Made by a program: the position numbers and the translations under genes. Shown here one piece after another: positions 53,649-64,000 of a DNA stretch of 64,000 nt. Each line of letters opens with the position of its first letter. Within the stretch, counting starts at the first letter, position 1. The stretch is from Lutraria lutraria. Its lineage: Eukaryota > Mollusca > Bivalvia > Venerida > Mactridae. The notes below the pieces were generated by a model. The model made no database searches. It was not told where the DNA came from and saw nothing but the letters and a program-made list of their open reading frames with translations. The DNA is taken from NCBI GenBank assembly GCA_964023205.1, contig OZ026838.1, positions 32,515,843 through 32,579,842 on the forward strand, written 5' to 3'.

Positions 53649-55003
53649 ACACCTAAATTAAAACATTCAAAGAATATCAAGATATTTTATAAAGTAGATC
53701 ATCTACAATGAGTCATAAAATTTAAACAACATACATTTTTATACCACAAAAAAGTCATTTAAGTTTCAACTTTTCCAACTTCCTGATAAAAACATGTATA
53801 TCAAAATAAATGCATTATTATCCGTTATCAATGTTTTTTCTACATAGGTTGTGGCTATTTTTCAGACTTTTAACTACAACTTTGAACCCTTGTTCTTTAC
53901 ACCGAAACAATATAAGAATAAGACAATGAAATATCATACATTGTCGTACAAAGCACTGCAAACTATCGCCTATTTATATTCTGTCTTATGATTTCATAGA
54001 TGCACAAGTTTTTTCAACAGATATTAATAATATGTTATTATCGAATTAATCAACAAAGAGAGAATGATATTGGTAATCGTTTTCATGTCAAATTGATTGT
54101 TGGACCCCAATTATTTTTTAATTAGTTTATCACACCCGCTGATTACATCTTGAAAACACATGTTTGACCCTCAGGCGACTGTGAAAACTATTTTCATACG
54201 TAAACAACGGGTGCTATATTAGACCCCCCCAATTTCATTGCTTATCTAATTGTAATCAGTAAGTATCGTGTCAACAATTTTACGTTATTCTGACAAGCAG
54301 ACATGCAATGTATAACACTGGAAATTGGACTGAGATCAAACAAAATTGATACCAGAGACAATGCTTGGATTATACAAATTAGTGACAAAAATATGACAGA
54401 AAAAAGCACTCAAGTGCTGAATAATCACAAAGATGAACGTGTGGATTTTTCAAAATATGTAAGTTGACTAGCTGACAATTATGAATGGAATTATTTTTTC
54501 TTTTCAACAAACCAAATTTACTATTGCAAACCACAAACTTTCCGAAATATATTTATATTTGCCATTGTAAACCCCATTCGGAAGATTATACATATATTCT
54601 ACTGTAACCAGTAATGATGGACAAAATATCCCTGAACAAATGCCATTTATGAATATTAATATGAAATATTGAACGTACGTTGTCTTCTTAATTAGATAAC
54701 AATATAACTTATTAATATATAGTAAAACACAAATTTTTCTTGTAACTTGTGAGAAACAAGCCGAATTCGCCCTTTACGGCAAAATATCGATTGTATCAGC
54801 TTCTATCCTCGTTTGACGTCACATCCGGTAAGGGAGTTAACTCTTGTGCGCATGAAATCGGTTAAATGAAAGGGTCTATAGAATATTTGTTTTCTGTATG
54901 TAATTTGTGTATGCCACAGTAACAGATATAACAACAACAAACACTATTTTTCTACATGTATTTGGAACCTTTATGAAATACTCTATATACATATTGACTG
55001 ACT

Positions 55004-55051
55004 CGCTATTAAGACCACTTTTTGTCAGAACGCCCGGTGGTCTTAATAGCG
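55004..55051. repeat. 15-bp perfect stem
   Basis: CGCTATTAAGACCAC (55004-55018) and GTGGTCTTAATAGCG (55037-55051) with an 18-base loop, followed by TTTACTGTA. Probably an internally deleted TA-type element. Confidence 0.55.
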
Positions 55052-56892
55052 GAACTTTACTGTATATGTATTAGTTCCTATGTGAAAAGACCAAGGTGAA
55101 ACCAACCCTGTATTCCATAGTAGAAGTTTCTTATTAATTATATTAATCACAACCAACATGTGAGGATCGAATTTTGTGAATTTAATTGAAAACCACAGCA
55201 AACAATGAATTGTTTGTAATACAGAAAAGCACTGTTATGGTAAACTCGGACATAGTGAAGAATCAGAATACAGTGAAGCATTTATTTTTTCCCACGATGA
55301 ATGTGAATATAAAGAGGTTGAACTGAGATCCAGTCCTGGACATCCGAATTTGATCTCACATTAATCATGTTTATATAAATACCAATGATCACACAAATGC
55401 GCTACACGAAAGTGAAACTGAAATAATTTTTAATTGAGATGGAAATTTTCTGCGGAAACATAGAAAACAAAATAATGCAAGCTACTAAAGATGTGAATTA
55501 GTTCACTAATCATCTGCAAATATTGATTAATGTGACAGATTAAAAGATATGGATCATGTTGTTATTCACTCTCATCAAATGAAAATGTAGAAGGCCATTA
55601 AAGGGGCCAGACACCAGTTTTGAAATCTTGACTTGCTCTATTTTGAAAGTGAGTGCAATAAAAATCCAAATCACAGTTAACCAATGATTTATGTGCGGTG
55701 TTAATTCACTATTTCGCATTTTAGGTCTTCATAATATATGTTATTAACTATTTCATGTTGTAGTCACGTGTTAAAAATATGTTTTAATTAAAAACTGCAC
55801 AACTATTTGTTCACATTATTTCAATGCACATTTGTGATGATATCAAACACACGAACATCACTCGGTAAGTTTTCATTGAAAGATACTCTGATATTAAAAT
55901 GGGATTGGGCCGAATTAAGTTTTCAAAGATCGACACCATGATATACTCAAGTCTCGGTCACAAGATGTTCTGACGATATCGATAACGTGTTGAATATTAG
56001 CTGTTCATTCACTTATTAAGATATAAATTTAAAATTCTTGGAGATAACTATTCATTAGACTTTAACACGGTTATCCAAGTGGGGATACGAATATGGTGTT
56101 GTTGTAAATGGTTGTTGTTTTGAATGAGTTCTGTTTCGTTAGTTTTTGTTCTTAAATTAAAAATGATCAAATGTATTCTAGTATATCTGTTATGTATATA
56201 TATTTATTTTGATTTCGTCTATGTTTTTAAAGAGTAATTAAAATATTATTGCGTGTTGTCATTATGAATCTTCACATTGTATGCATGTATATCCTCCTTG
56301 GATATGAGTATAAAGTATGTTAAAGGAAAACATTCATATTTACAATAATGCAAAATAATAAAATGAATATTTTTCACAGCATAACATTAATTTTGCTGCT
56401 ACTTCTTACTGGGATGTAGGTTTTCCCGACTGATTGACTTCCCATCGAACACATAGATCGGTATTCCTTTTAAAATAATACACATTTCAATGATACATTT
56501 CAACAACAAGTCCACACAGTATACAGAGTAAAACGTTTATTCCAAGGTAAGCATAAAATAACTTTAATGTTACAAAGCCAATGTCAAAAAGTATTCATTG
56601 TATGTCACAAGACAATTCCTAGAAATAATTTTGAAGTGTCATCAACATCAGTTGCCTAAAAGTATGGTGTTTGCTACTTTAAATAAATGTGTTATAGTCA
56701 GTGAATGTCTCAATCTTAATGAAGTCTGTCTGATCTAGACATGATTTTAATCCATAAAAAATTTGCAACCACAAAGGTAGTTTTAGCCGACTAAGCATTT
56801 CAGAAGTATTAGATGAAACAAAATATGGCCAAAATACAAAGTAAATACATGTAGATTAAAGTTTGAGTTTTGATAATTGTTTGTGTAATAAA

Positions 56893-57490
56893 CAAGATAT
56901 CACGAGCCAAGAATTTCTTTTTTGTTCACAATATGCTGATGACACTTCTTTGATTTTTGATGTTTCTGAAAAATTAAACACCTCTGGTTTACATTTGATA
57001 GTTAAATCATTGGATAGGTCAATACATGTATGTATATAAGTCCTTGGATAGGTTCTTAAAATAAAGTAATTTACTACGGTTGATAATTATGCCCAGAATT
57101 AGGACAGAACTGGCAAAAAGAAAAAAAAATATCTATTTGGACTTATATTCGCATTGTACATAGAAATACTTTTAAATAAAAGTATTACGTAAAACAGATG
57201 AAATTAAAAAGTTACTCAGTTGTTGGTCAAAAAGATTATTTACTCTAAATGGAAAAAAAATACAATAAAAACGCCTTTGATTTAAAATAGCTCTACCAAA
57301 GATGAATCATCTAATTGTGTGATTATCCAATCTAAATCTAGACATAATGAAATTGATAATCCCGAACTTTTTTTCAAGTTTATTTGGAATAATGCACAAG
57401 ACAAAAAAATGTATCCATTCAGGATTGTGAACAAGGCGGCATAAAAGTTCTCAATTTACATCGTTTTTACTAGCTTTAAAGCCTAATGGT
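56893..57490 (+). mobile_element. Decayed LINE (L1/Tx1-like) fragment
   Basis: Translation of the plus strand across several frames gives EFLFCSQYADDTSLIFDVSE, then SKRLFTLNGK, ALPKMNHLIV, and CEQGGIKVLNLHRF. YADDT is the reverse-transcriptase box, and EQGGIKVLNL is the usual downstream block. Stops and frameshifts throughout. A different clade from the fragment at 51.6 kb. Confidence 0.8.
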
Positions 57491-58619
57491 TAAGTAGGTA
57501 TGTCTTTGTCTCTTTCTGAAGGCTTGAAATTAAATAGATAGATAGTTTTATTTTCTGGTATCAATAGGCCATAAACCCAGTGACATTTACACATTAATTC
57601 ACAACATAGTAACAAAACATGACAACATCAAAATAAACATGACAAATTGAAAGATACATCATTAAACAATTCCAATGTTTCTTTTTTAAACTGGTTTCTG
57701 CAATTCATTTTTTTTTCAATTTTGCAACGAAACATCGGGACTGCCTATATTTACACTTATATATATACTCACACACACATATATAGCATACGATCCGAGG
57801 ACTTACATTATAAACAGGTCTCACTTTGTATGCAATTATGACAACTGATTGACATCTAATCCTAACCATAAAACCTTGTAAATGGCACCCTTAAAATCGT
57901 CACATATTTTCACGACCAAAATCACTCCTCACAACATACACACGCACATACAACTCTTTAAAAAGTAACATCCTCAACATCCAAAATGAATTCTGAAAAG
58001 CCAGGTTTATAAATACGGGTTAAATCATAGATACACTCATGAACTAGAAATTCCTTGGACAAAAGTATATTACTAATTATAGGACTTGATCCGATACACA
58101 CTGGTAAGGGTTTTCTCCTTTGAAGAATTCCAACATTAATATTCTGTTTCAGCTAAGTTTTTACAATGTTCATGTATATATTTCCTTTTAAAATGATTTT
58201 AGACTGACTATGTATAGTTAATAATGAAACAAACTCAAATCAACCTGTTACAGTAATAATAACCAATTTCCCCGATGTTGTGGCTTAAATAAATCACAAC
58301 TTATCTCATTCTACAAGGCAGACTGAATGCTAAACATATTAAAAACATATTATAAAACATCCAGTCTTTTTTCCATAAGAACTGAACTCCGTTAGCAGTA
58401 ATAACGCACAATCATGGATTATTTAAGTTAATACGTATCGATTCAATTTTATCAACCATATAGATATTATATCTATTTTATATATAAAATGCGCGCTTTT
58501 ATTTAATCATTCAGAAGTTGTTTTTTTATTTTGCCAAAAATTTGTCTTTTTTATGTACAATTTTCTTTATTCCAAAAAATACATCTGTACAATAAATCTT
58601 CTCTAACAATAACAAATAA

Positions 58620-58830
58620 TTATTACTATGTTGGTGCCATATTGGTACTGTCATTGTTGGCATAACAAGAACAAAATAAACATAGTGCTGCCAATTAAGT
58701 TACCATTTGGTCTATAGTATTACTATGTTGCTGATAATTGTTAATATATTGGTACTGTGATGACACAATACTGTTACTATGTTGTTACAATAACGCAACC
58801 ATGTTGCTATTAATTGTTACTTTATACAAT
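58620..58830 (+). repeat. Degenerate TTACTATGTTG array 1
   Basis: Repeated words TTACTATGTTGGTGCC, TTACTATGTTGCTGA and TTACTATGTTGTTAC, spaced irregularly about 17-60 bases apart. An old minisatellite. Confidence 0.5.
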
Positions 58831-59314
58831 TATATTCTTTATTTCAGTCTTATTTGTGTTCATACATATTACTAGTAATACACTTTAAAATGTACATAAC
58901 CATTCAATCAATGATTGAATTATAAGAGACATTTAACACTATCACAATCATAGACAGAATAACATAAGTTGCATGGTTTATCAATATTTACATAAATAAG
59001 ACTAAGAGACTGTCGTTAATGCGTTGCTTTAAATGTCTGTTGTAAAAACTAATTGATTTAAGAAATTGATATTTGTAAATAGGCACTAAAGCGCTTATTA
59101 AAGAACATTTTAAAATATTAATTATCATCCCGGTCAAACCGTAGATGAACTGATTAACAGCAGTCTCTTAGATGTAAGTAAAACATTAGCAAGTATGAAG
59201 ACAAATTATACAGCAATATTCACATAAAAACACTCAACATAATATGAAAATATTAAGAAACATGCATTGCATGCAATAAAAAATCTACCAGAATCCATCA
59301 AATTGTTAGTACAA

Positions 59315-59545
59315 TACTACTGTTACTTTAATGGTACAATAGTGGTATTATGTTCGTTTAATATAGTTACTATGCTGGAACTTAACTTTTACTATGTTGG
59401 TTTTATTTTGTTACTACTTAGTATGTTGATATTTGTAATTGCTACTATGTTGATACTATATTTTTATATTACTGTTTCTTTTTGGCACTATACTGTTACT
59501 ATATCGGTCTTTAATTTATACTACATTTATTCTGTATCGATACTT
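59315..59545 (+). repeat. Degenerate TTACTATGTTG array 2
   Basis: TTACTATGCTGGAAC, TTACTATGTTGG, GCTACTATGTTGATAC and GTTACTATATCGG at intervals. Same word as array 1, 500 bases away. The 99-codon open frame over it is a by-product of the repeat. Confidence 0.5.
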
Positions 59546-59672
59546 TGTTTTAACGCATGTACCTAAAAAGTTAACTGTTAGAGAAAACAAGATAAAAAAG
59601 AAGTTAAAATTGATTTTATTTTAAATGCAAACAAGATTTCCCAAAAACTTACATTTAATTAATTGTTGAAAA

Positions 59673-59840
59673 TAAGCAAACAAGCAACCAAGCAAGGAAA
59701 TAACAAAGCAACCATTCAACCAAGAATACATGCTAGCAAGCAAGCAATCGTGGAACCAAGCAAGTAAACAGGTATCTAAGCCTCCCAAGCAATCGTACAA
59801 ACCTACACGCAATCATGCAACCAAGAAACCAAGCAAGTAC
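59673..59840 (+). repeat. Degenerate (CAAGCAAC) array
   Basis: CAAGCAACCAAGCAAGG, AGCAAGCAAGCAATCG, CCAAGCAAGTAAACAGG and CAACCAAGAAACCAAGC show a loose 4- and 8-base periodicity. Confidence 0.6.
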
Positions 59841-60195
59841 ATTGTAATCATAATTTCTATAATAAAATATAGCATTGCGATATTCACATTGAATGATCTT
59901 GGAAGATGAATACTAGTAATTTACAAGCATAATAAATCCACAGAAGAGCAGCAGTGTTTGAAGATTTTATTGTTCTCATAGTTCAGTACTTGAGAGCATT
60001 TTATATATTACCTTCTTAATTAGTATTATTTGCAAAACAAATGCCAATTTAGACAAATGTAACTTCTATCAAATTAAGTGGATGTTTTTTTTTCAGTTGG
60101 TTCAACGTTATTGCGTAAAACCATCCCCCGTGCGAACATGCCTACATTTTCATATACAGTGTTTTTAAGGGATGAGAGCAAATATCCTAAGTCTA

Positions 60196-60513
60196 TGGTG
60201 GCTGATTTATGCCATGTCGTATTTTCGCTTTTTCGCCACAACAAAGCGAAAAAGCGAAAATACGACAAAGTCGACTTTTTCGCATTGTTACATTATTGCA
60301 TTGTCGCATTTTCGCATCTTTGCGTTCCGGTTACGCATGCGCAGGAAGTTTACATATACCTTATACAAGTTGGTGCGCATGCGCCTGTACAACCGGAACG
60401 CGAAAATGCAACAATGCAACAATGCGGCAACTTTGTCGTATTTTCGCTTTTTCGCATTTTCGCTTTGTTGTGGCGAAAAAGCGAATATTCGACATGGCAT
60501 AAATCAGCCACCA
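60196..60513. mobile_element. 318-bp hairpin MITE with TA duplication
   Basis: Terminal inverted repeats start TGGTGGCTGATTTATGCC and continue inward through TTTTCGC-rich arms to the loop near 60350. TA flanks both ends (60194-60195, 60514-60515). Inner arms include GTTCCGGTT / AACCGGAAC and GCATGCGC. Overlapping open frames in all directions come from this palindrome. Confidence 0.9.
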
Positions 60514-60837
60514 TACTAATTATTCATTGAAACGCAACGTTGACATACGCTTGGCTCTGCTTGTGTATAAATTCCATCTTGAAAGTAGTTCCTCCAAATA
60601 TCCATAATGCCCCGTGCGATAGAACACAGGTCAGTGCGTAGCACTACCGTAGGGTACACATTGGCCAACTGATGGTCATTCTGCGAATTAAAGATTCTGA
60701 TCAAAACTAGTGTATTTTACGAATCGGAATATAATTTTAGTTTATATTTGATTGTTATCATCAAATTCGATTGACATACATGTATTTTCAATTCTGATAG
60801 TTTAGGTGAAAAATAGAAAGTGTAAAGATGACTTTGT

Positions 60838-61083
60838 CGGCATATTTCTGCCTAAGATAATAAGAATATTTTCGCGAAAATCTGCTGGATTTTCATGAAA
60901 AAAAAAGACACGTACACGAACAATTGATAGCTTTTCATGATAAGATTTTCCGACATAAACTGGAAACCATTACCTTACCCTTTTTAAATGGACGATGAAA
61001 TATTTTCACGAAAACTACATGTAAAACATTTTAAAGCTTTCGCGAAAATTTATTCGCTAATTGTATACCGAAATATGCCACCA
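60838..61083. repeat. Foldback with TTTTCGCGAAAA words
   Basis: GTCGGCATATTTC at the left and GAAATATGCCACC at the right are inverse at their cores. The interior holds ATTTTCGCGAAAATC and TTTCGCGAAAATT. It lies just downstream of the fibrinogen-related gene. Confidence 0.45.
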
Positions 61084-61269
61084 TAGATAATAGTGTTTTA
61101 TGAAAGTATATGCCGCTTATCTAAAGTCACCGCTTGCTACAAAATAATGAAACAATCAAAGAATCTGTGCAACTGCACATTATGAAATGCATAAACTAGC
61201 GATTATATAACAAATTTAATATAGAACATTAACCAAGGCCATATACATTGATGGTAAGCTTGCTAAGAA

Positions 61270-62058
61270 TCAGTTTCTCTTCAGTTGCATTGAACATGCT
61301 TTCAGTGAATAAAGATAACCCCAGCAAGTTTGCCAAGTTAAACCCAGTCCAAAATTTCCCCAGTAATCTCCATTTAAGTTACTACGTAGGCAAGATCTGT
61401 ACCACCAGGCTGCATTAAACCAACTAGCACAATTAGAATTAGAAACATCATTATCTCTGTCCCATGTCGAAAACCTAGCTTCATTGTGATAGGATAAACT
61501 ATCACCACAGTTGCCTGTGAATGAAGCAATGGATAATCTGTAATCAACAGACGCCGGTTGTAGTTTGAATTCATTATACAACGCGTATGCAGCAGACGGT
61601 TCGACATCCCCGAACGTTTCCATACCAATACGAAGAGAGGATGGCCGTTTGGCTAACAAATAGATCGCTTCAAGACCTAGCCAGTATTCTCCCGAGATGT
61701 TACCAAACCCGTTAACATATTCTGTCCATGTTCGATTAAAGTCCACTGATCCGTCTTGTCTACGCTGTATTACTGTCCATCCACCGCCCGTCTGGTTACA
61801 CCAAACATTGACAGTCGTACCATTTGAAAGACGTATTTTGTATTCACCATCTTGAAAATAACCAAATTGATACCATTGCTGACAATCCTCAGCGACAACA
61901 TTATTCATATCGCAGAACACATGTTCAGCACTCTCTTCTCCTATAGGCTGAACAACGTAGATGGCAGTCTGTGTGTAACCTTGTTGATACAACAGAAAAC
62001 AATTAGTCTCTTCGTAAGGCTGAATGTCGAACTTGCGTATTGAAGAATTTGTTGACAC
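61270..62058 (-). CDS. Fibrinogen-related protein (FReD), last exon
   Basis: The minus-strand exon starts after TTCCAATTTCAG (acceptor at 62061-62059), is open for 262 codons and ends TAA... at 61270-61272. Seen: a complete fibrinogen C-terminal domain from about residue 57 (DCQQWYQFG, GGGWTVIQRRQDGSVDF, ISGEYWLGLEAIYLL, calcium-site DRDNDV at 200-205, NCASWFNAAWWYRSC, NLNGDYWG). Cys59-Cys87 and Cys210-Cys223 sit at the usual disulfide positions. Odd: residues 19-50 (NCFLLYQQGYTQTAIYVV...VFCDMN) repeat the opening of the domain, and Cys184, Cys245 and Cys255 are extra. Known: such proteins are secreted lectin-like recognition molecules (ficolin, tenascin and mollusc FREP types). No signal peptide or N-terminal exon was found up to base 64000, so the protein class beyond FReD is open. 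Confidence 0.9.
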   Translation of the reverse strand: MSTNSSIRKFDIQPYEETNCFLLYQQGYTQTAIYVVQPIGEESAEHVFCDMNNVVAEDCQQWYQFGYFQDGEYKIRLSNGTTVNVWCNQTGGGWTVIQRRQDGSVDFNRTWTEYVNGFGNISGEYWLGLEAIYLLAKRPSSLRIGMETFGDVEPSAAYALYNEFKLQPASVDYRLSIASFTGNCGDSLSYHNEARFSTWDRDNDVSNSNCASWFNAAWWYRSCLRSNLNGDYWGNFGLGLTWQTCWGYLYSLKACSMQLKRN

Positions 62059-63107
62059 CTGAAATTGGAATGAAGTCAAATATGTAGTAAACCCTTCTTG
62101 ACAGAATCAGATGGACACACAGAGTACCGGAGTTCATAAGCTAGAAATATTCATTCCGACTCACGTGCAGGTAAAGAGAGCTCAAGTTACAAATCAAGTT
62201 AGGGTAGGGTAATAACGTCGGTAGAGGTATCTTTAGGCAGGTACACGTCATGGAAAATTACAAGTTTGGTGAGTAATGTTTCGCCCGGAAGCAAATTTCC
62301 AAGAGTCAGTCCGGGCTTTTGATTGTAAGCAATAAGACATATTTCCGGAGCTCACTTCATTTTAAGAATATTTAGAACAATAACCGACTTGAACAATTTT
62401 CTCTGAAACTTGCGTACAGTGAAGGATATTATTAGCTTACTCCGTTTTACTTGAGTTAAGGATATTTATTATCACAAGTTATCGATGGAACTTTATAACT
62501 TAATAAACATTAGTTAAACTAGTGAAAGGCGTTGTTCTTAATTATTATAGTTAGACAGGATCCCGTTTCCCCACGGTGAATTTATGCAGTTATATCAGTC
62601 ACCTATAAACAGGTATATATGTAACCACTAAGCAACGGTTTTAACAGTAAAGGGATAACGAGATACTCGTAGATGCAGAGAAATTAAATATTGCTATCTG
62701 AACTTTTACATGCTTGGTGCAAAGGATGTGTTAGATTTCTGCATTAAATTTTCGTTCGGGGTTCACTGACAACCTTTTGGATATAAAAAAAATCAAAATG
62801 ATATCTATATAGTACACCGAACTACATGTCTGTGTACATTGACTTTTCTACTTGTAATTGCACGTACAAGAATTCTATTGACGTATTCCGTCTATGTTTA
62901 AACAAAATCAACCTTGCTGGCAAAATGACGTTCAAAGTTAAAACAAACACAAGGAAACATTTTCTGGAAAAAGAACAGTGCCTGATTGACATTTAGTTAT
63001 CAAAGGAGGAAACTTCGGCAAAGTTGGTTTTCTTCGGAAATACAGTTTAACCATATCATGAAATCTGTCTCGATCAGCAGTTTGACGCATTGTCAGTTTG
63101 AATACTG

Positions 63108-63215
63108 TAGAACGCTTTAATTTCGCGAGGTCAAAATTTCGCGTTTTTTGTTAAAAATCAGCTGTTTTCTTTATTCGCGTATTTATGAATTCGCGACGTC
63201 GTCTGGCAGGATTGA
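63108..63215. repeat. TTCGCG-rich repeat
   Basis: Contains AATTTCGCGAGGTC, AAATTTCGCG, TTATTCGCGTATT and AATTCGCGACG at short intervals, recalling the word content of 60838-61083. Ends not defined. Confidence 0.35.
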
Positions 63216-63725
63216 AGTGCGATCAAGGACATGCTATCGTTGCTTTGATATTTGTGTGTTACACCTGATCTGTTAAACATTTAAGTTGTGATTCAGTGGT
63301 TTATATCTAATAACAATAGATTGATAATAGTTTGCAATTGTTGTAGAAGTTATGTTTTACAAACAGTAGGTAATTAAGTGTGAAAAACTGTTACTGGTAT
63401 GTTCAAACGATGTCCAAAATTGTTCAACAAACGATAGTTTAGTAAAGGCAATATTATTAAAAAATTAGATTGTAAACATTAATGGTACATGTTTATTTCA
63501 GATTGCTTTCAACAGATAAATAAACTGATTATTTGTACGATAAAATACTATAACTGACTTAAGTTGCGTCACAGTTCTGTCACATATTTTCGTTGTACGA
63601 TGAATTGAAACTGACGCATAAATCGGATATCAGCAATTCTCCGGTGATATATGCGCGTGAATGCTTTAAAATGAATACTTATATAATTGTCATCACTATC
63701 ACATATATATCATTTCGGTCACTTT

Positions 63726-63835
63726 CCAATCTTTACAGTGATTGCCCACAGCGTCTTTGAACGGGTTTGAATTCGGTTATCTCAAAACCTGGCCAATCTT
63801 TACAGGAAATGCCTGCAACGTCATGAAACGGGTGC
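63726..63835 (+). repeat. Two-copy direct duplication, 67-bp offset
   Basis: CCAATCTTTACAGTGATTGC at 63726 and CCAATCTTTACAGGAAATGC at 63793 each continue to a GCGTC..TGAACGGGT / ACGTC.ATGAAACGGGT end. Confidence 0.55.
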
Positions 63836-64000
63836 CTATTTTGCATGTATTAAACCTGGAACGAGTTTTGGCCTAAAACGAGAACTAAATATCTTTCAAT
63901 ACATTAATATGAACGGTTGAAGTTACTATTCAGCACTAAGTCATTTTCTGGGTTAAATATTGTCTAAACCGTACAAAAGGGCCAAAAATACGTTTTTTAC

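Larger units (their letters stand above)
52685..61269. other. Gene-free stretch with decayed repeats
   Basis: About 8.6 kb with no supported gene. It holds a fragment related to the 46.3-47.4 kb element (52895-52965), TA-flanked elements (53274-53437, 53476-53648), a 15-bp stem (55004-55051), a LINE remnant (56893-57490), ATG-free minisatellite-like arrays (58620-58830, 59315-59545, 59673-59840), a 318-bp hairpin element (60196-60513) and a further foldback (60838-61083). At 55602 a sequence AGGGGCCAGACACC follows TTAA and looks like one end of a transposon, but I found no matching right end. Confidence 0.5.
62059..64000. other. Upstream of the fibrinogen-related exon
   Basis: No further exon was recognised. 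This is probably an intron or the 5' region of the minus-strand fibrinogen-related gene. Visible content: a repeat with several TTCGCG words (63108-63215) and a 67-bp-offset direct duplication (63726-63835). Confidence 0.4.

Noticed and set aside
54765..54777. GAATTCGCCCTT, identical to the flank in common TA-cloning vectors
   Set aside because: Only 12 bases match and the surrounding sequence is ordinary AT-rich genomic DNA, so chance is more likely than vector contamination.
59267..59566. Hydrophobic 99-codon open frame resembling a membrane protein
   Set aside because: It is generated by the degenerate TTACTATGTTG array. The hydrophobic residues come from the T-rich words.
60078..60530. 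Overlapping open frames on both strands (up to 150 codons)
   Set aside because: They lie on the 318-bp palindromic MITE. The repeated TTTTCGC words give mirrored, low-complexity translations.

Overview
This window is AT-rich animal nuclear DNA, most likely from a bivalve mollusc. Genes are split by short to medium GT-AG introns. Intergenic and intronic space is full of small inverted-repeat transposons, tRNA-derived SINE fragments and the 'AGCTCACCTGATTCATCAGG...' type of repeat known from molluscs. A lone fibrinogen-domain gene also fits a mollusc. There is no operon structure and no CRISPR array.

Layout. (1) 468-19117, + strand: the last 21 exons of SMC5, the coiled-coil ATPase partner of SMC6, continuing from outside the left edge. 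All 21 exons join in phase into 812 codons plus a stop, from the N-terminal coil through the hinge to the C-terminal ATPase half. (2) 22947-28170, - strand: a three-exon gene of 219 codons resembling the LURAP1/FAM167 adaptor families, convergent with SMC5. (3) 28171-45297: about 17 kb with no convincing gene. (4) 45298-49822, + strand: complete NDUFA7, a small accessory subunit of mitochondrial complex I, 117 aa in four exons. (5) 52013-52684, + strand: a small unrecognised gene whose reading frame appears broken by one base. (6) 52685-61269: gene-free, with a decayed LINE, minisatellite-like arrays and a 318-bp hairpin transposon. (7) 61270-62058, - strand: the last exon of a fibrinogen-related protein with a partly duplicated front end of the domain.

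The genes do not form a pathway: genome maintenance, signalling adaptor, respiration and secreted lectin-like recognition. The richest structure lies in the mobile elements. Several have exact target-site duplications visible by eye: TTAA (two), TAA, TA, a 6-bp site and two 8-bp hAT-type sites. Two copies of one old repeat, at 17167-18818 and 50178-51512, each carry a later insertion of a different class, and each copy serves as the empty-site reference for the other. I found no clear new molecular system. The best leads are the +1 frame break at 52.56 kb, a possible membrane-tailed intron-retention isoform at 26.1 kb, the split fibrinogen domain and the nested transposons.
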